Part shown: piece after piece, positions 56,576-64,000 of the stretch | Layout of the letters: each line of letters starts with the position of its first letter | Numbering within the stretch: position 1 is the stretch's first letter | Assembly: GCF_014698965.1 (NCBI RefSeq) | Contig: NZ_JACXAE010000072.1 | Span: 62,001 to 126,000 of the forward strand | DNA from: Iningainema tapete BLCC-T55 | GTDB lineage: Bacteria; Cyanobacteriota; Cyanobacteriia; Cyanobacteriales; Nostocaceae | Length of the DNA: 64,000 bases | Direction of reading: 5' to 3' | Notes under the pieces: generated by a model | Databases searched by the model: none | Seen by the model: the letters and a program-made list of their open reading frames with translations, nothing else | What the model was told of the DNA's origin: nothing | Made by a program: the position numbers and the translations under genes

Positions 56576-57916
56576 ATGTCTAAGTACGACTCCCATTTAA
56601 AATGTTCGTTTTGTGGCAAGTCTCAGGAGCAGGTGCGTAAACTAATCGCCGGACCGGGAGTCTACATCTGCGATGAATGCGTTGATTTGTGTAATGAAAT
56701 CTTAGACGAGGAATTACTCGACACCAATGGGGCGACATCATCCCAAAGTGCGCCTCGATCAGAACCACCGCAAAAACGCCGCGCCCGCTCCTCCAATCTC
56801 TCGTTGAATCAAATACCAAAGCCAAGAGAGATTAAGAAATATTTAGACGAACACGTAATTGGTCAAGACGAAGCCAAAAAAGTGCTTTCGGTCGCAGTAT
56901 ACAATCACTATAAACGTCTGGCACTTGTGCAGTCTAAGGGTAGTGGCAAAGCGCAAGATGATTCTGTAGAACTGCAAAAGTCAAACATTCTACTCATCGG
57001 TCCCACCGGTTGTGGTAAAACACTGCTAGCCCAAACTCTGGCGAAAATATTGGATGTACCGTTCGCTGTTGCTGACGCTACTACATTAACTGAAGCCGGA
57101 TATGTGGGAGAAGATGTAGAAAATATCTTGCTGCGACTGTTACAAGTGGCAGAGTTGGATGTAGAAGAAGCGCAGCGAGGAATTATCTATATTGATGAAA
57201 TAGATAAAATTGCTCGCAAGAGCGAGAACCCCTCGATTACGCGGGATGTTTCTGGCGAAGGTGTACAGCAAGCTTTGCTGAAAATGTTGGAGGGGACTAT
57301 CGCCAACGTACCACCCCAAGGAGGACGTAAGCACCCCTATCAAGATTGCATCCAAATAGATACGAGCAATATCCTATTTATTTGCGGCGGAGCTTTTGTA
57401 GGTTTAGAAAAAGTAGTAGAGCAGAGAATTGGTAAAAAGTCAATAGGTTTTGTCCAACCAGGAGAGGGACAGTCAAAAGATCGGCGCATAGCAGATACTT
57501 TGCGCAATCACGAACCGGATGACTTAGTGAAATTCGGCATGATTCCAGAATTTATTGGGCGGATACCAATGGTAGCAGTGGTAGAGCCTCTGGATGAAGA
57601 AGCACTAATGGCAATTTTAACCCAACCACGCAGCGCTCTGGTCAAGCAGTACCAAAAGTTGCTGAAGATGGACAATGTTCAGCTAGACTTTAAACCAGAA
57701 GCCTTGCGAGCGATCGCCCAAGAAGCCTATCGTCGGAAAACTGGTGCGAGAGCATTGCGGGGTATTGTCGAAGAACTAATGCTGGATGTGATGTACGAAC
57801 TACCCTCTCGTAAAGATCTAACAAGGTGCACAGTAACGCGAGAAATGGTAGAAAAGCGCTCAACAGCCGAACTCCTAGTACATCCTTCTTCACTACCCAA
57901 GCCAGAATCAGCGTAA
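56576..57916 (+). CDS. clpX: ATP-dependent Clp protease ATP-binding subunit ClpX
   Basis: AAA+ unfoldase that feeds ClpP. 446 residues. Zinc-binding domain [14 protein letters not shown] / CDECVDLC at ~10-40, Walker [14 protein letters not shown] near 142, Walker [15 protein letters not shown], sensor and arginine residues in [12 protein letters not shown]-type stretch ([13 protein letters not shown]), and [18 protein letters not shown]. The ClpP-binding IGF loop is [10 protein letters not shown] seen as KSIGFVQ. Last gene of the tig-clpP-clpX unit. Confidence 0.97.
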   Translation: MSKYDSHLKCSFCGKSQEQVRKLIAGPGVYICDECVDLCNEILDEELLDTNGATSSQSAPRSEPPQKRRARSSNLSLNQIPKPREIKKYLDEHVIGQDEAKKVLSVAVYNHYKRLALVQSKGSGKAQDDSVELQKSNILLIGPTGCGKTLLAQTLAKILDVPFAVADATTLTEAGYVGEDVENILLRLLQVAELDVEEAQRGIIYIDEIDKIARKSENPSITRDVSGEGVQQALLKMLEGTIANVPPQGGRKHPYQDCIQIDTSNILFICGGAFVGLEKVVEQRIGKKSIGFVQPGEGQSKDRRIADTLRNHEPDDLVKFGMIPEFIGRIPMVAVVEPLDEEALMAILTQPRSALVKQYQKLLKMDNVQLDFKPEALRAIAQEAYRRKTGARALRGIVEELMLDVMYELPSRKDLTRCTVTREMVEKRSTAELLVHPSSLPKPESA

Positions 57917-57917
57917 A

Positions 57918-57946
57918 GTAGAGACGCTCCGGCGGAGCGTCTGTAC
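57918..57946. repeat. GTAGAGACG palindrome after clpX
   Basis: GTAGAGACGCTCC-GGC-GGAGCGTCTGTAC, 13-bp arms with one mismatch; starts 2 nt after the clpX stop and may terminate it. Confidence 0.8.
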
Positions 57947-57976
57947 AAAAGTATTCCCCACCTCCCATCTACCGCG

Positions 57977-58867
57977 ATGTCTTACATCAATGTTCGTGGC
58001 GTTGAGCATTATTATGAGTGGATAAAAAAACCATCAGATGGTGTTAAACCTGTGATGGTTTTTATTCACGGTTGGGCAGGTTCCGGGCGATACTGGAAAA
58101 GTACCGCCGATGCTTTATCAGATCGATTTGATTGTTTACTCTACGATTTACGGGGATTTGGGCGCTCCCGTGGAAAGCCCAGCATCGCCAAAGCAAGTGA
58201 AGCGGTGGTAGAGTCGCAGTCAGTGCAAGAAGAAACTGAGGCAATTCAAGAGTTAACCTATGAGTTAGAAGAATACGCTGACGATTTAGCAGCAATGCTC
58301 GATCAATTAGAAGTCAAGCGTGTGTTTCTCAATGCCCATTCAATGGGCGCATCGATTGCCACTTTATTTCTCAACCGCTACCCGCAACGAGTAGAAAAAG
58401 CGATTTTGACTTGTAGCGGTGTTTTTGAGTACGACGAAAAAGCGTTTACAGCCTTTCATAAATTCGGTGGCTACGTTGTTAAATTTCGCCCTAAGTGGTT
58501 AGAGAAAATACCGTTAGTGGATCGGATGTTTATGGCGCGATTTCTGCATCGCCCCATACCAGCACCAGAGCGTCAGGCTTTCTTGCAGGATTTTCTTTTA
58601 GCAGATTACGATGCAGCTTTGGCTACAATTTTTACTTCTGTGAGTAAGACAGCAACAGAGGTAATGCCCCAAGAGTTTGCTCAGCTAACTGTGCCTACGC
58701 TATTGGTAGCTGGGGAATACGATCGCATTATTCCTGCCTCAATGGGGCGTAGTGCGGCAACTTTAAGCGACGCGATTAAGTTTGTCATGATTCCCAATAC
58801 GGCTCATTTCCCCATGTTGGAAGACGCACCAACTTATTTGCAGCAGGTACAAGAATTTTTATATTAG
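57977..58867 (+). CDS. Alpha/beta-fold hydrolase
   Basis: 296 residues. Oxyanion-hole motif FIHGWAGSGRYW near residue 29, YDLRGFGRSRG, nucleophile elbow NAHSMGASIATL (Ser ~118), acid in LLVAGEYDRIIPAS and His in PNTAHFPMLED near the C-terminus: a complete triad. A Lys/Ser/Glu-rich segment at ~72-95 (KASEAVVESQSVQEETEA) is an insertion in the cap region. Substrate cannot be told. Confidence 0.9.
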   Translation: MSYINVRGVEHYYEWIKKPSDGVKPVMVFIHGWAGSGRYWKSTADALSDRFDCLLYDLRGFGRSRGKPSIAKASEAVVESQSVQEETEAIQELTYELEEYADDLAAMLDQLEVKRVFLNAHSMGASIATLFLNRYPQRVEKAILTCSGVFEYDEKAFTAFHKFGGYVVKFRPKWLEKIPLVDRMFMARFLHRPIPAPERQAFLQDFLLADYDAALATIFTSVSKTATEVMPQEFAQLTVPTLLVAGEYDRIIPASMGRSAATLSDAIKFVMIPNTAHFPMLEDAPTYLQQVQEFLY

Positions 58868-58870
58868 TTT

Positions 58871-58906
58871 CGTAGTAAGCGCTAAAGCGCTTTAGCGCTT
58901 ACTACG
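58871..58906. repeat. Perfect 36-bp palindrome
   Basis: CGTAGTAAGCGCTAAAGC followed at once by its exact reverse complement GCTTTAGCGCTTACTACG, with no loop. It lies 3 nt after the hydrolase stop and 36 nt before the GH3 gene. It contains AGCGCT twice. Confidence 0.9.
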
Positions 58907-58942
58907 TACTTAAAAAATAAATACGTATATAGGGAGAGCACA

Positions 58943-60028
58943 ATGACGGGATTGCGAGAACTTCAGTCCTTTGGGAACCATCTGATTGTCGGTATAACTG
59001 GTACTACGTTAAATGATGATGATAAACGTATACTTAGTGAATTAAACCCCATCGGAATTGTTTTCTACCTGAATAACTTTCGTTATGACGCTCCCTATGA
59101 AGTTTGGCTGCAAAGCTTTAAAGAGTTAATAGATAATGTAAAAAAATATACTGAACGCGAATCAATGTTCATGACTATAGACCATGAAGGAGGTCGCGTT
59201 TTCCGCACACCGCCGCCATTTACGCGATTTCCTCATGCGTTGCTCTACGGTAATAGGTCGCGTGAGGTAGCAAGAGCTACGGGGGTGGAACTGAAATCAC
59301 TCGGTATTAATGTATCCTGGGCACCTGTAGCTGATATTTTTTCCAATCCCAAAAACCCCATCATTGGTTATCGTGCCTTTGGATACACTCCGTCAACTAC
59401 TGCTAGGGGTGCGCGTGAATACTACTTGGGACTCAAGGACTCAGGAATTATAGGATGTGCCAAGCATTTCCCCGGACATGGAGACACCAGCACTGACTCT
59501 CACTTAGAATTACCAGTGCTGAATTTGACTGTGGAAGAACTGCGCGATCGCGAACTCATACCCTTCAAAGCATTAATTGAGGAGCAGGTTCCCATGATTA
59601 TGACTGCTCACATCCTTTTCCCCAAGATCGATCCTGAAGTACCATGCACCCTATCGACACCCATTTTACAAGGTATACTTCGCCAAGAGCTTGGTTTTGA
59701 AGGAGTAGTTGTATCTGATGACCTAGACATGAAGGCAGTCTCAAATATGTATACTCAGGCTGGCACTTTAGCGCGAACCTTTAATGCTGGCTGCGATCTA
59801 TTTATTGTATCTCGCAATCTACCTTCCTCATCCCTAGAACAAACTTATAAAATTGCTCACGACTTTTCAGAATCGCTTGGCAAAGGTAGTCTTTCCGAGT
59901 CAGTAGTCGAAGCAGCCAGGGCGCGAATTGAAAAACTACTCGCCATAACTCCTCAGTATTCACCGTATCTTCTCGATCAAGATACCTTTACTAAACATGC
60001 TGAATTGGCGATCGCCTCTTCATTTTAA
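58943..60028 (+). CDS. Glycoside hydrolase family 3, NagZ-like beta-N-acetylhexosaminidase
   Basis: 361 residues, a single GH3 TIM-barrel domain. TIDHEGGRVFRTPPPFTRFP is the usual DQEGG region; GCAKHFPGHGDTSTDSHLEL carries the catalytic His and the loop diagnostic of NagZ; the nucleophile Asp is in GVVVSDDLDMKAVSN. Cuts N-acetylglucosamine from muropeptides or chitobiose, probably in peptidoglycan recycling. RBS AGGGAGAG is well placed 8-15 nt before the ATG. Follows the hydrolase gene after the palindrome. Confidence 0.9.
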   Translation: MTGLRELQSFGNHLIVGITGTTLNDDDKRILSELNPIGIVFYLNNFRYDAPYEVWLQSFKELIDNVKKYTERESMFMTIDHEGGRVFRTPPPFTRFPHALLYGNRSREVARATGVELKSLGINVSWAPVADIFSNPKNPIIGYRAFGYTPSTTARGAREYYLGLKDSGIIGCAKHFPGHGDTSTDSHLELPVLNLTVEELRDRELIPFKALIEEQVPMIMTAHILFPKIDPEVPCTLSTPILQGILRQELGFEGVVVSDDLDMKAVSNMYTQAGTLARTFNAGCDLFIVSRNLPSSSLEQTYKIAHDFSESLGKGSLSESVVEAARARIEKLLAITPQYSPYLLDQDTFTKHAELAIASSF

Positions 60029-60033
60029 ATCCT

Positions 60034-60062
60034 GTAGAGACGTTCCGCCGGAACGTCTCTAC
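60034..60062. repeat. GTAGAGACG palindrome between convergent genes
   Basis: GTAGAGACGTTCC-GCC-GGAACGTCTCTAC, 13-bp perfect arms with compensatory changes relative to 26840 (TTCC/GGAA in place of CCCC/GGGG). Lies between the convergent GH3 and GntR genes. Confidence 0.85.
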
Positions 60063-60064
60063 AA

Positions 60065-61054
60065 TCATCCCAATCCCAATTCTCGTTTCAGCAAATTAAT
60101 CGAATTTGTACCGATATAATTTTCACAGCGAACTAGTTTAGGTGGACGAATAATGTCTTCTTGAGCGGCTTGTACTGCGGCTTGTACTGCAGAATAACTG
60201 GCTTGATCGCTGATAATTAAATTTGCTCTCTTGACTATTGCTTGTAGTTTGTAACTATCTTTTGGTTGAGAAGTCATCACTAGTAGTTGATCCCCGCGAA
60301 AACCATGAAGGATAACTTCTGCTGCCCTCACAATTCCAGAACTAAGGCTGACTATGCCAACACAACTATCTTTTGGCATATTTTTTAAGAGGTTAAATTC
60401 TTTGGCGTAGTCATAAATATCTAGAGGAATTACACGTACAGCTTTGGGTGCGGCAATTACCTCTACTTCTCCAATAAAATATCGACTTGTGACAACCGTG
60501 GCAGAGGAAGTTTGATCGATGATGGCAGCTAGTTCATGCATGACTACTAACTGTACGGGGATTTTGAGTTCTTGTTCTAATTCATACACCATCAATTCTC
60601 CAGCACCAATATCTTGAGCGGGAACGGCAACCAACACTCGCGCACTACAACGCAAGCGCCAGTCAATTTCCGCTAAAAATAGCTCTCGTGCTTGACTGAG
60701 TGAGCAGCCTTGGGAAAGTAACTCGTCAAGCGCTTGTTGGACAACTTTGTATGCTTCAGGATATTGTTTGAGAATCGGTGATTGTAGTCTACTACCTCCC
60801 TCATGACCTTGGGCGCGGACATAAATTCCTGAGCCAGCTAAACTTTCTACAAATCCTTCTTCTTCTAGTTGTCGGTAAACCTTACTAATGGTATTGCGAT
60901 GCAAACCAGTTTGCATTGCTAAGGCTCTGGTGCTAGGCAATTTGTATCCAGGTGGGTATTGCCGCGACGCGATCGCAAACCTAATTTGGTTAAACAACTG
61001 AGCTGAAGAGGGAATTTCACTATCTGGTTGAATTCGGAATTGGAGCATCACCAA
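60065..61054 (-). CDS. GntR-family transcriptional regulator
   Basis: 329 residues. N-terminal winged helix: QLFNQIRFAIASRQYPPGYK, LPSTRALAMQTGLHRNTISK and VYRQLEEEGFVESLAGSGIY. The C-terminal ~230 residues are not an aminotransferase; they look like a periplasmic-binding-like or response-type alpha/beta domain (VGIVSLSSGIVRAAEVILHG, LLVMTSQPKDSYKLQAIV), as in a cyanobacterial subgroup. An ATG at 61048 is also possible. Target unknown. Confidence 0.9.
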   Translation of the reverse strand: MVMLQFRIQPDSEIPSSAQLFNQIRFAIASRQYPPGYKLPSTRALAMQTGLHRNTISKVYRQLEEEGFVESLAGSGIYVRAQGHEGGSRLQSPILKQYPEAYKVVQQALDELLSQGCSLSQARELFLAEIDWRLRCSARVLVAVPAQDIGAGELMVYELEQELKIPVQLVVMHELAAIIDQTSSATVVTSRYFIGEVEVIAAPKAVRVIPLDIYDYAKEFNLLKNMPKDSCVGIVSLSSGIVRAAEVILHGFRGDQLLVMTSQPKDSYKLQAIVKRANLIISDQASYSAVQAAVQAAQEDIIRPPKLVRCENYIGTNSINLLKRELGLG

Positions 61055-61249
61055 ACCTCTTACTTGTGAGTGGGCGGTATGTTACCAGTTGCATGTGCAA
61101 CAATCAAATAATTTATTTATACATTGAATTTCTCAGTAAGGAAATTTGCTGTGTAATTGCTACTTATAGTTAATAATTTGATTGGAGATAACCTTGAGCT
61201 ACTGGCACTGTTATATCTAATAATTACATAGCGAAGCGAAAAATCTATT

Positions 61250-61993
61250 ATGGCAGAGCAAGGAATAGATACCACAACAGTTAATATAAATCAACCCAGT
61301 GTACAAATTTCTGCTTATTTAGCAAAACCCAAAACTTCTGGTTCGTTTCCAGGAGTTGTGGTGTTACAGGAAATTTTTGGAGTCAACACCCACATTCGCG
61401 AAGTAACAGAACGCATTGCCGCATTAGGTTATGTGGCGATCGCACCTGAACTCTTCCAACGAATAGCCCCTGGTTTTGAAACTGGCTATACTCCCCAAGA
61501 CATAGAAATTGGGAGAAACTATGCGATGCAAACCAAGGCATCAGAGTTATTGGGCGATATTCAAGCAGCCATTGATTACCTAAAAAGCTTACCAAATGTT
61601 AAGCAGGATGGCTTTGGCTGCATTGGTTTTTGTTTTGGGGGACATGTAGCTTATCTTGCCGCAACTCTACCAGATATCAAAGCCGCTGCTTCCTTCTACG
61701 GTGCAGGCATTACCACCCGCACTTTTGGCGGTGGAGATCCCACTGTTACCCGTACTCCAGAAATTAAAGGTACTCTTTATGCCTTCTTTGGTATGGAAGA
61801 TGCCAGTATTCCCTCATCCCAGGTTACAGAGATTGAAGCAGAGTTAGAAAAATACAAAATTCCGCATCGCGTGTTTCGCTACGATGGAGCTGAACACGGA
61901 TTTTTCTGCGATCATCGTGGCAGCTATAATCCTAAAGCTGCAGCCGATGCTTGGGAGCAAGTAAAACAACTGTTTGGGCAACTAAGCAACTAA
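61250..61993 (+). CDS. Dienelactone hydrolase family protein
   Basis: 247 residues, alpha/beta hydrolase. FPGVVVLQEIFGVNTHIREV, nucleophile Cys in FGCIGFCFGGHVAYLA, Asp in FFGMEDASIPSSQV and His in DGAEHGFFCDHRGSYNPKAA: the Cys-Asp-His triad of the family. Natural substrate unknown; such enzymes act on lactones and esters. Divergent from the GntR regulator with a 195-nt gap, so it may be its target (inference). Confidence 0.9.
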   Translation: MAEQGIDTTTVNINQPSVQISAYLAKPKTSGSFPGVVVLQEIFGVNTHIREVTERIAALGYVAIAPELFQRIAPGFETGYTPQDIEIGRNYAMQTKASELLGDIQAAIDYLKSLPNVKQDGFGCIGFCFGGHVAYLAATLPDIKAAASFYGAGITTRTFGGGDPTVTRTPEIKGTLYAFFGMEDASIPSSQVTEIEAELEKYKIPHRVFRYDGAEHGFFCDHRGSYNPKAAADAWEQVKQLFGQLSN

Positions 61994-62034
61994 GTAGTAA
62001 AGAAACATCCGTAAGAACTGCTAATTGAAGACTG

Positions 62035-62090
62035 GTTAATGGCTAAAAACAATTAACAATTAACAATTAGCAGTTAGCAATTAACTATTT
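62035..62090. repeat. TTAATGGCTAA / TTAGCAGTTAGCAATTAAC repeat
   Basis: Tandem AACAATT words with a flanking inverted TTAATTG/CAATTAA pair, between the hydrolase and the S1 gene. Short tandem repeat family as at 10836 and 48477. Confidence 0.6.
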
Positions 62091-62103
62091 ATCTTCAAAA
62101 GTC

Positions 62104-63006
62104 ATGAATTCCGAAGCGAAAATTTCTCAAAAAGCCGATTCGCCTTTTACAATGGACGATTTTGCCAAGGCACTAGAAAAACACGACTATCAGTTTCAAA
62201 AGGGACAGGTAGTACACGGCAAAGTGTACCAACTAGATCCAGATGGAGCCTATGTTGATATTGGTGGCAAGTCGTCAGCTTTTATTCCCCGTGATGAGGC
62301 TTCTTTGAGAGCAATCACAGATTTATCGGAGGTGCTACCGTTAAATGAGGATTTAGAGTTTTTAATTATTCGCGATCAAGATGCAGAAGGGCAAGTAACT
62401 CTTTCTCGGCGACAACTAGAAATTAACCACATTTGGGAAAGACTAGCGCAAATGCAGGAAAATAGTCAGACAGTGCAAGTGCGAGTAGCCAATGTGAATA
62501 AAGGTGGTGTTACTGTCGAGATTCAGGGTTTACGGGGATTTATTCCGCGATCGCACTTAGTTGAACGAGATAATTTAGAATCACTCAAAGGTCAAACTCT
62601 CACTACTGGCTTTTTAGAAGTTAATCGTAGCAACAACAAACTGATACTTTCTCAGCGCATAGCGGTTCGTTCTGCCAACTTCAGTCTGTTTGAAGTCGGG
62701 CAGCTAGTTTCTGGGAAAGTTACTGGGATGAAACCCTTTGGTGTATTTGTGGATTTAGATGGTACTAGCGCTTTACTCCACATCAAACAGGTGAGTCAGA
62801 AATTTATTGACAATCTGGAAAAGGTTTTTCAAATCGGTCAGCCGTTGCGTGCAGTAATCTTAGATGTAGATCAAGGTAAAGGTCGAGTTGCCCTTTCCAC
62901 CAGAATTTTAGAAAATTTCCCCGGCGAAATGTTAGAAAATATGGACGAGGTGATGGCATCAGCCGAAGCCCGCGCAGAGCGAGCTAGGAACAAACTCTCT
63001 GAATAG
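62104..63006 (+). CDS. S1 RNA-binding protein (ribosomal protein S1 homologue)
   Basis: 300 residues with three S1 domains: GQVVHGKVYQLDPDGAYVDI (~38-105), QTVQVRVANVNKGGVTVEIQ (~120-185) and GQLVSGKVTGMKPFGVFVDL (~198-268). This is the shorter of the two S1-type proteins usual in cyanobacteria (the rps1b type, by length and start). It would bind mRNA, possibly on the 30S subunit. Ends in an Ala/Glu/Arg helix. Confidence 0.88.
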   Translation: MNSEAKISQKADSPFTMDDFAKALEKHDYQFQKGQVVHGKVYQLDPDGAYVDIGGKSSAFIPRDEASLRAITDLSEVLPLNEDLEFLIIRDQDAEGQVTLSRRQLEINHIWERLAQMQENSQTVQVRVANVNKGGVTVEIQGLRGFIPRSHLVERDNLESLKGQTLTTGFLEVNRSNNKLILSQRIAVRSANFSLFEVGQLVSGKVTGMKPFGVFVDLDGTSALLHIKQVSQKFIDNLEKVFQIGQPLRAVILDVDQGKGRVALSTRILENFPGEMLENMDEVMASAEARAERARNKLSE

Positions 63007-63011
63007 CGAAT

Positions 63012-63060
63012 TTGCTAACAGCTAATTGTTAATTGTGAGTTTTCTATTAGCTGTTAGCGA
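63012..63060. repeat. GCTAACAGCTAATTG / CTATTAGCTGTTAGC inverted repeat
   Basis: TTGCTAACAGCTAAT (63012-63026) is inverted as ATTAGCTGTTAGC (63047-63059). It lies between convergent genes and encodes the last few codons of the kinase gene, so it is both hairpin and coding end. Confidence 0.65.
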
Positions 63061-64000
63061 TGAAATCTTTAAGAAAGACTGTTCTTGTTGGGGCAATGTC
63101 TCAGTTTTTTCTGGTAACCATCCGGCAGCATAAAAGATTGTAAATATAATACTAATTAGCAATAGAACACAGAGAAATTTATCAGTATTTGCAGCTTTGC
63201 TTGAGTGTTGATGTAGTACAACAACTTGTGTTTTTGATGAATTAGCTATTGTATCTATATCTATGAGTACATCTGTTACTGATTGATATCTCAAATTACA
63301 ATTATCCTGCACCATTTTGGACAAAATTCTTGCCAGTTTTGGACTAACCTCTGCTTGATCTTGCCATATAACCTCTCCATCCTGATTTGTTGGTAAGACT
63401 GTCGGTTCCAAACCTGTCAATGCTTCAATTGCAGTCATTCCTAGCGCATAAATATCACTGTTAAATCTAGGATATCCATGCATCTGCTCTTGAGGAGCAT
63501 AACCCAAAGTATAAATCTGAGTACCAGGTTTTTGGATTTGAGTTTGAGTAATAACTTCTTTGACTGCACCAAAGTCAATTAAAACTAACTTACCATCTTT
63601 ACGCCGAATTATATTATCAGGATTAATATCACGATGGATAATATTTTTACTGTGAATAAATTCCAGAATAGTGAGTAAATCTTTTAAAAAATGGACTACT
63701 TCAATTTCCTCTAACTTAGTTACTGCTTTAATTTCATCACTAAAAGAATGTCCGTCAATAAATTCTTGTACTAAGTAAAACTCTTGATTTTCTTCAATGT
63801 GAGCGAAGAACTTAGGAATTTGTGGATGCCCGTTTAACTTTTGTAAAGTTTCTACTTCACGCTTGAATAATTCCCTAACCTTGATCACTTGATCGGGATT
63901 GTGACTAGAGAAAGTTAAATGCTTGACAGCATACTGGCTTCCCAACTGATATAAATCCTCCGCTAGATAAGTCCTCCCAAAGCCCCCCTCCCCCAATAAT
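63022..64000 (-). CDS. Serine/threonine protein kinase, 5' end outside window
   Basis: About 326 residues visible; the reading frame is open to the edge and begins within the glycine loop (LLGEGGFGRTYLAED), so the start lies beyond the window. The VAIK Lys is in YAVKHL, the catalytic loop is IIHRDINPDNIIR (Asn in place of the usual Lys), and DFG is LVLIDFGAVKEV. A membrane helix at the C-terminal end (FLCVLLLISIIFTIFYAAGW) is followed by a short outside tail, as in cyanobacterial PknB-like kinases. HRDIN is a mild deviation that needs no loss of activity. Confidence 0.9.
   Translation of the reverse strand, partial: LLGEGGFGRTYLAEDLYQLGSQYAVKHLTFSSHNPDQVIKVRELFKREVETLQKLNGHPQIPKFFAHIEENQEFYLVQEFIDGHSFSDEIKAVTKLEEIEVVHFLKDLLTILEFIHSKNIIHRDINPDNIIRRKDGKLVLIDFGAVKEVITQTQIQKPGTQIYTLGYAPQEQMHGYPRFNSDIYALGMTAIEALTGLEPTVLPTNQDGEVIWQDQAEVSPKLARILSKMVQDNCNLRYQSVTDVLIDIDTIANSSKTQVVVLHQHSSKAANTDKFLCVLLLISIIFTIFYAAGWLPEKTETLPQQEQSFLKISSLTANRKLTINN

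Overview
The window reads as a chromosomal segment of a filamentous cyanobacterium, most likely of the heterocyst-forming order (Nostocales). The evidence is the set of genes: an allophycocyanin-type phycobiliprotein (apcD), the cyanobacterial families DUF3038/DUF4335 and the Mo-dependent nitrogenase C-terminal domain. HIP1 octamers (GCGATCGC) are frequent, and intergenic spaces hold short A+T-rich tandem repeats and small palindromes typical of these genomes. The genus cannot be fixed from the sequence alone.

Layout. 1-1600: the 3' part of a tRNA-Gly(TCC), its terminator, a cluster of direct repeats, an orphan tyrosine integrase and a decayed pstS tail. 1689-5722: phosphate transport operon pstS-C-A-B (minus strand) behind a Pho-box-like promoter. 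5986-16955: housekeeping genes (bioY, lspA, an FHA-fused class A penicillin-binding protein, DUF3038/DUF4335 pair, apt, a lone OppB-type permease, purF). 17119-19608: purL carrying an in-frame palindromic-repeat insertion. 19650-21091: two adjacent toxin-antitoxin loci (Doc type and HepT/MntA type) in which both toxin genes are frameshifted. 21110-28545: apcD, rlmD, an RsbW-like ATPase, asnS and a NarL-type regulator, plus two intergenic regions that look like small RNA genes. 28447-30619: groES-groEL with CIRCE and a K-box-like element.

31597-42023 is the accessory part: an Rpn-family nuclease, a HicB/HicA pair (toxin again frameshifted), and a three-gene overlapping minus-strand operon: Trypco1-like protein, then a trypsin-TIR-AAA/STAND fusion, then an AAA/STAND ATPase with a membrane span and SPOR-like and peptidoglycan-binding repeats. 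The domain set matches NTPase-based biological conflict (defence or cell-suicide) systems; the peptidoglycan-binding effector arm is the most unusual thing in the window. Remains of a second Rpn gene flank it.

42194-64000: a REC-histidine kinase hybrid, an aldehyde dehydrogenase, a sulfite-oxidase-like Mo enzyme, rpmF, a caspase-fold protein with a Tyr/Asn dyad replacing His/Cys, then two divergent conserved housekeeping operons (asd-dapA-rnj on minus, tig-clpP-clpX on plus), an alpha/beta hydrolase, a NagZ-like GH3 enzyme, a GntR regulator, a dienelactone hydrolase, an S1-domain protein and a Ser/Thr kinase running off the right edge.

Themes: (1) three unrelated toxin genes each carry a frameshift while their antitoxins are intact; (2) dispersed repeats have entered coding sequences in frame (purL, the caspase-fold gene, a membrane protein); (3) conflict-type signalling proteins (TIR, trypsin, STAND, pseudo-caspase) are concentrated in 34-49 kb.
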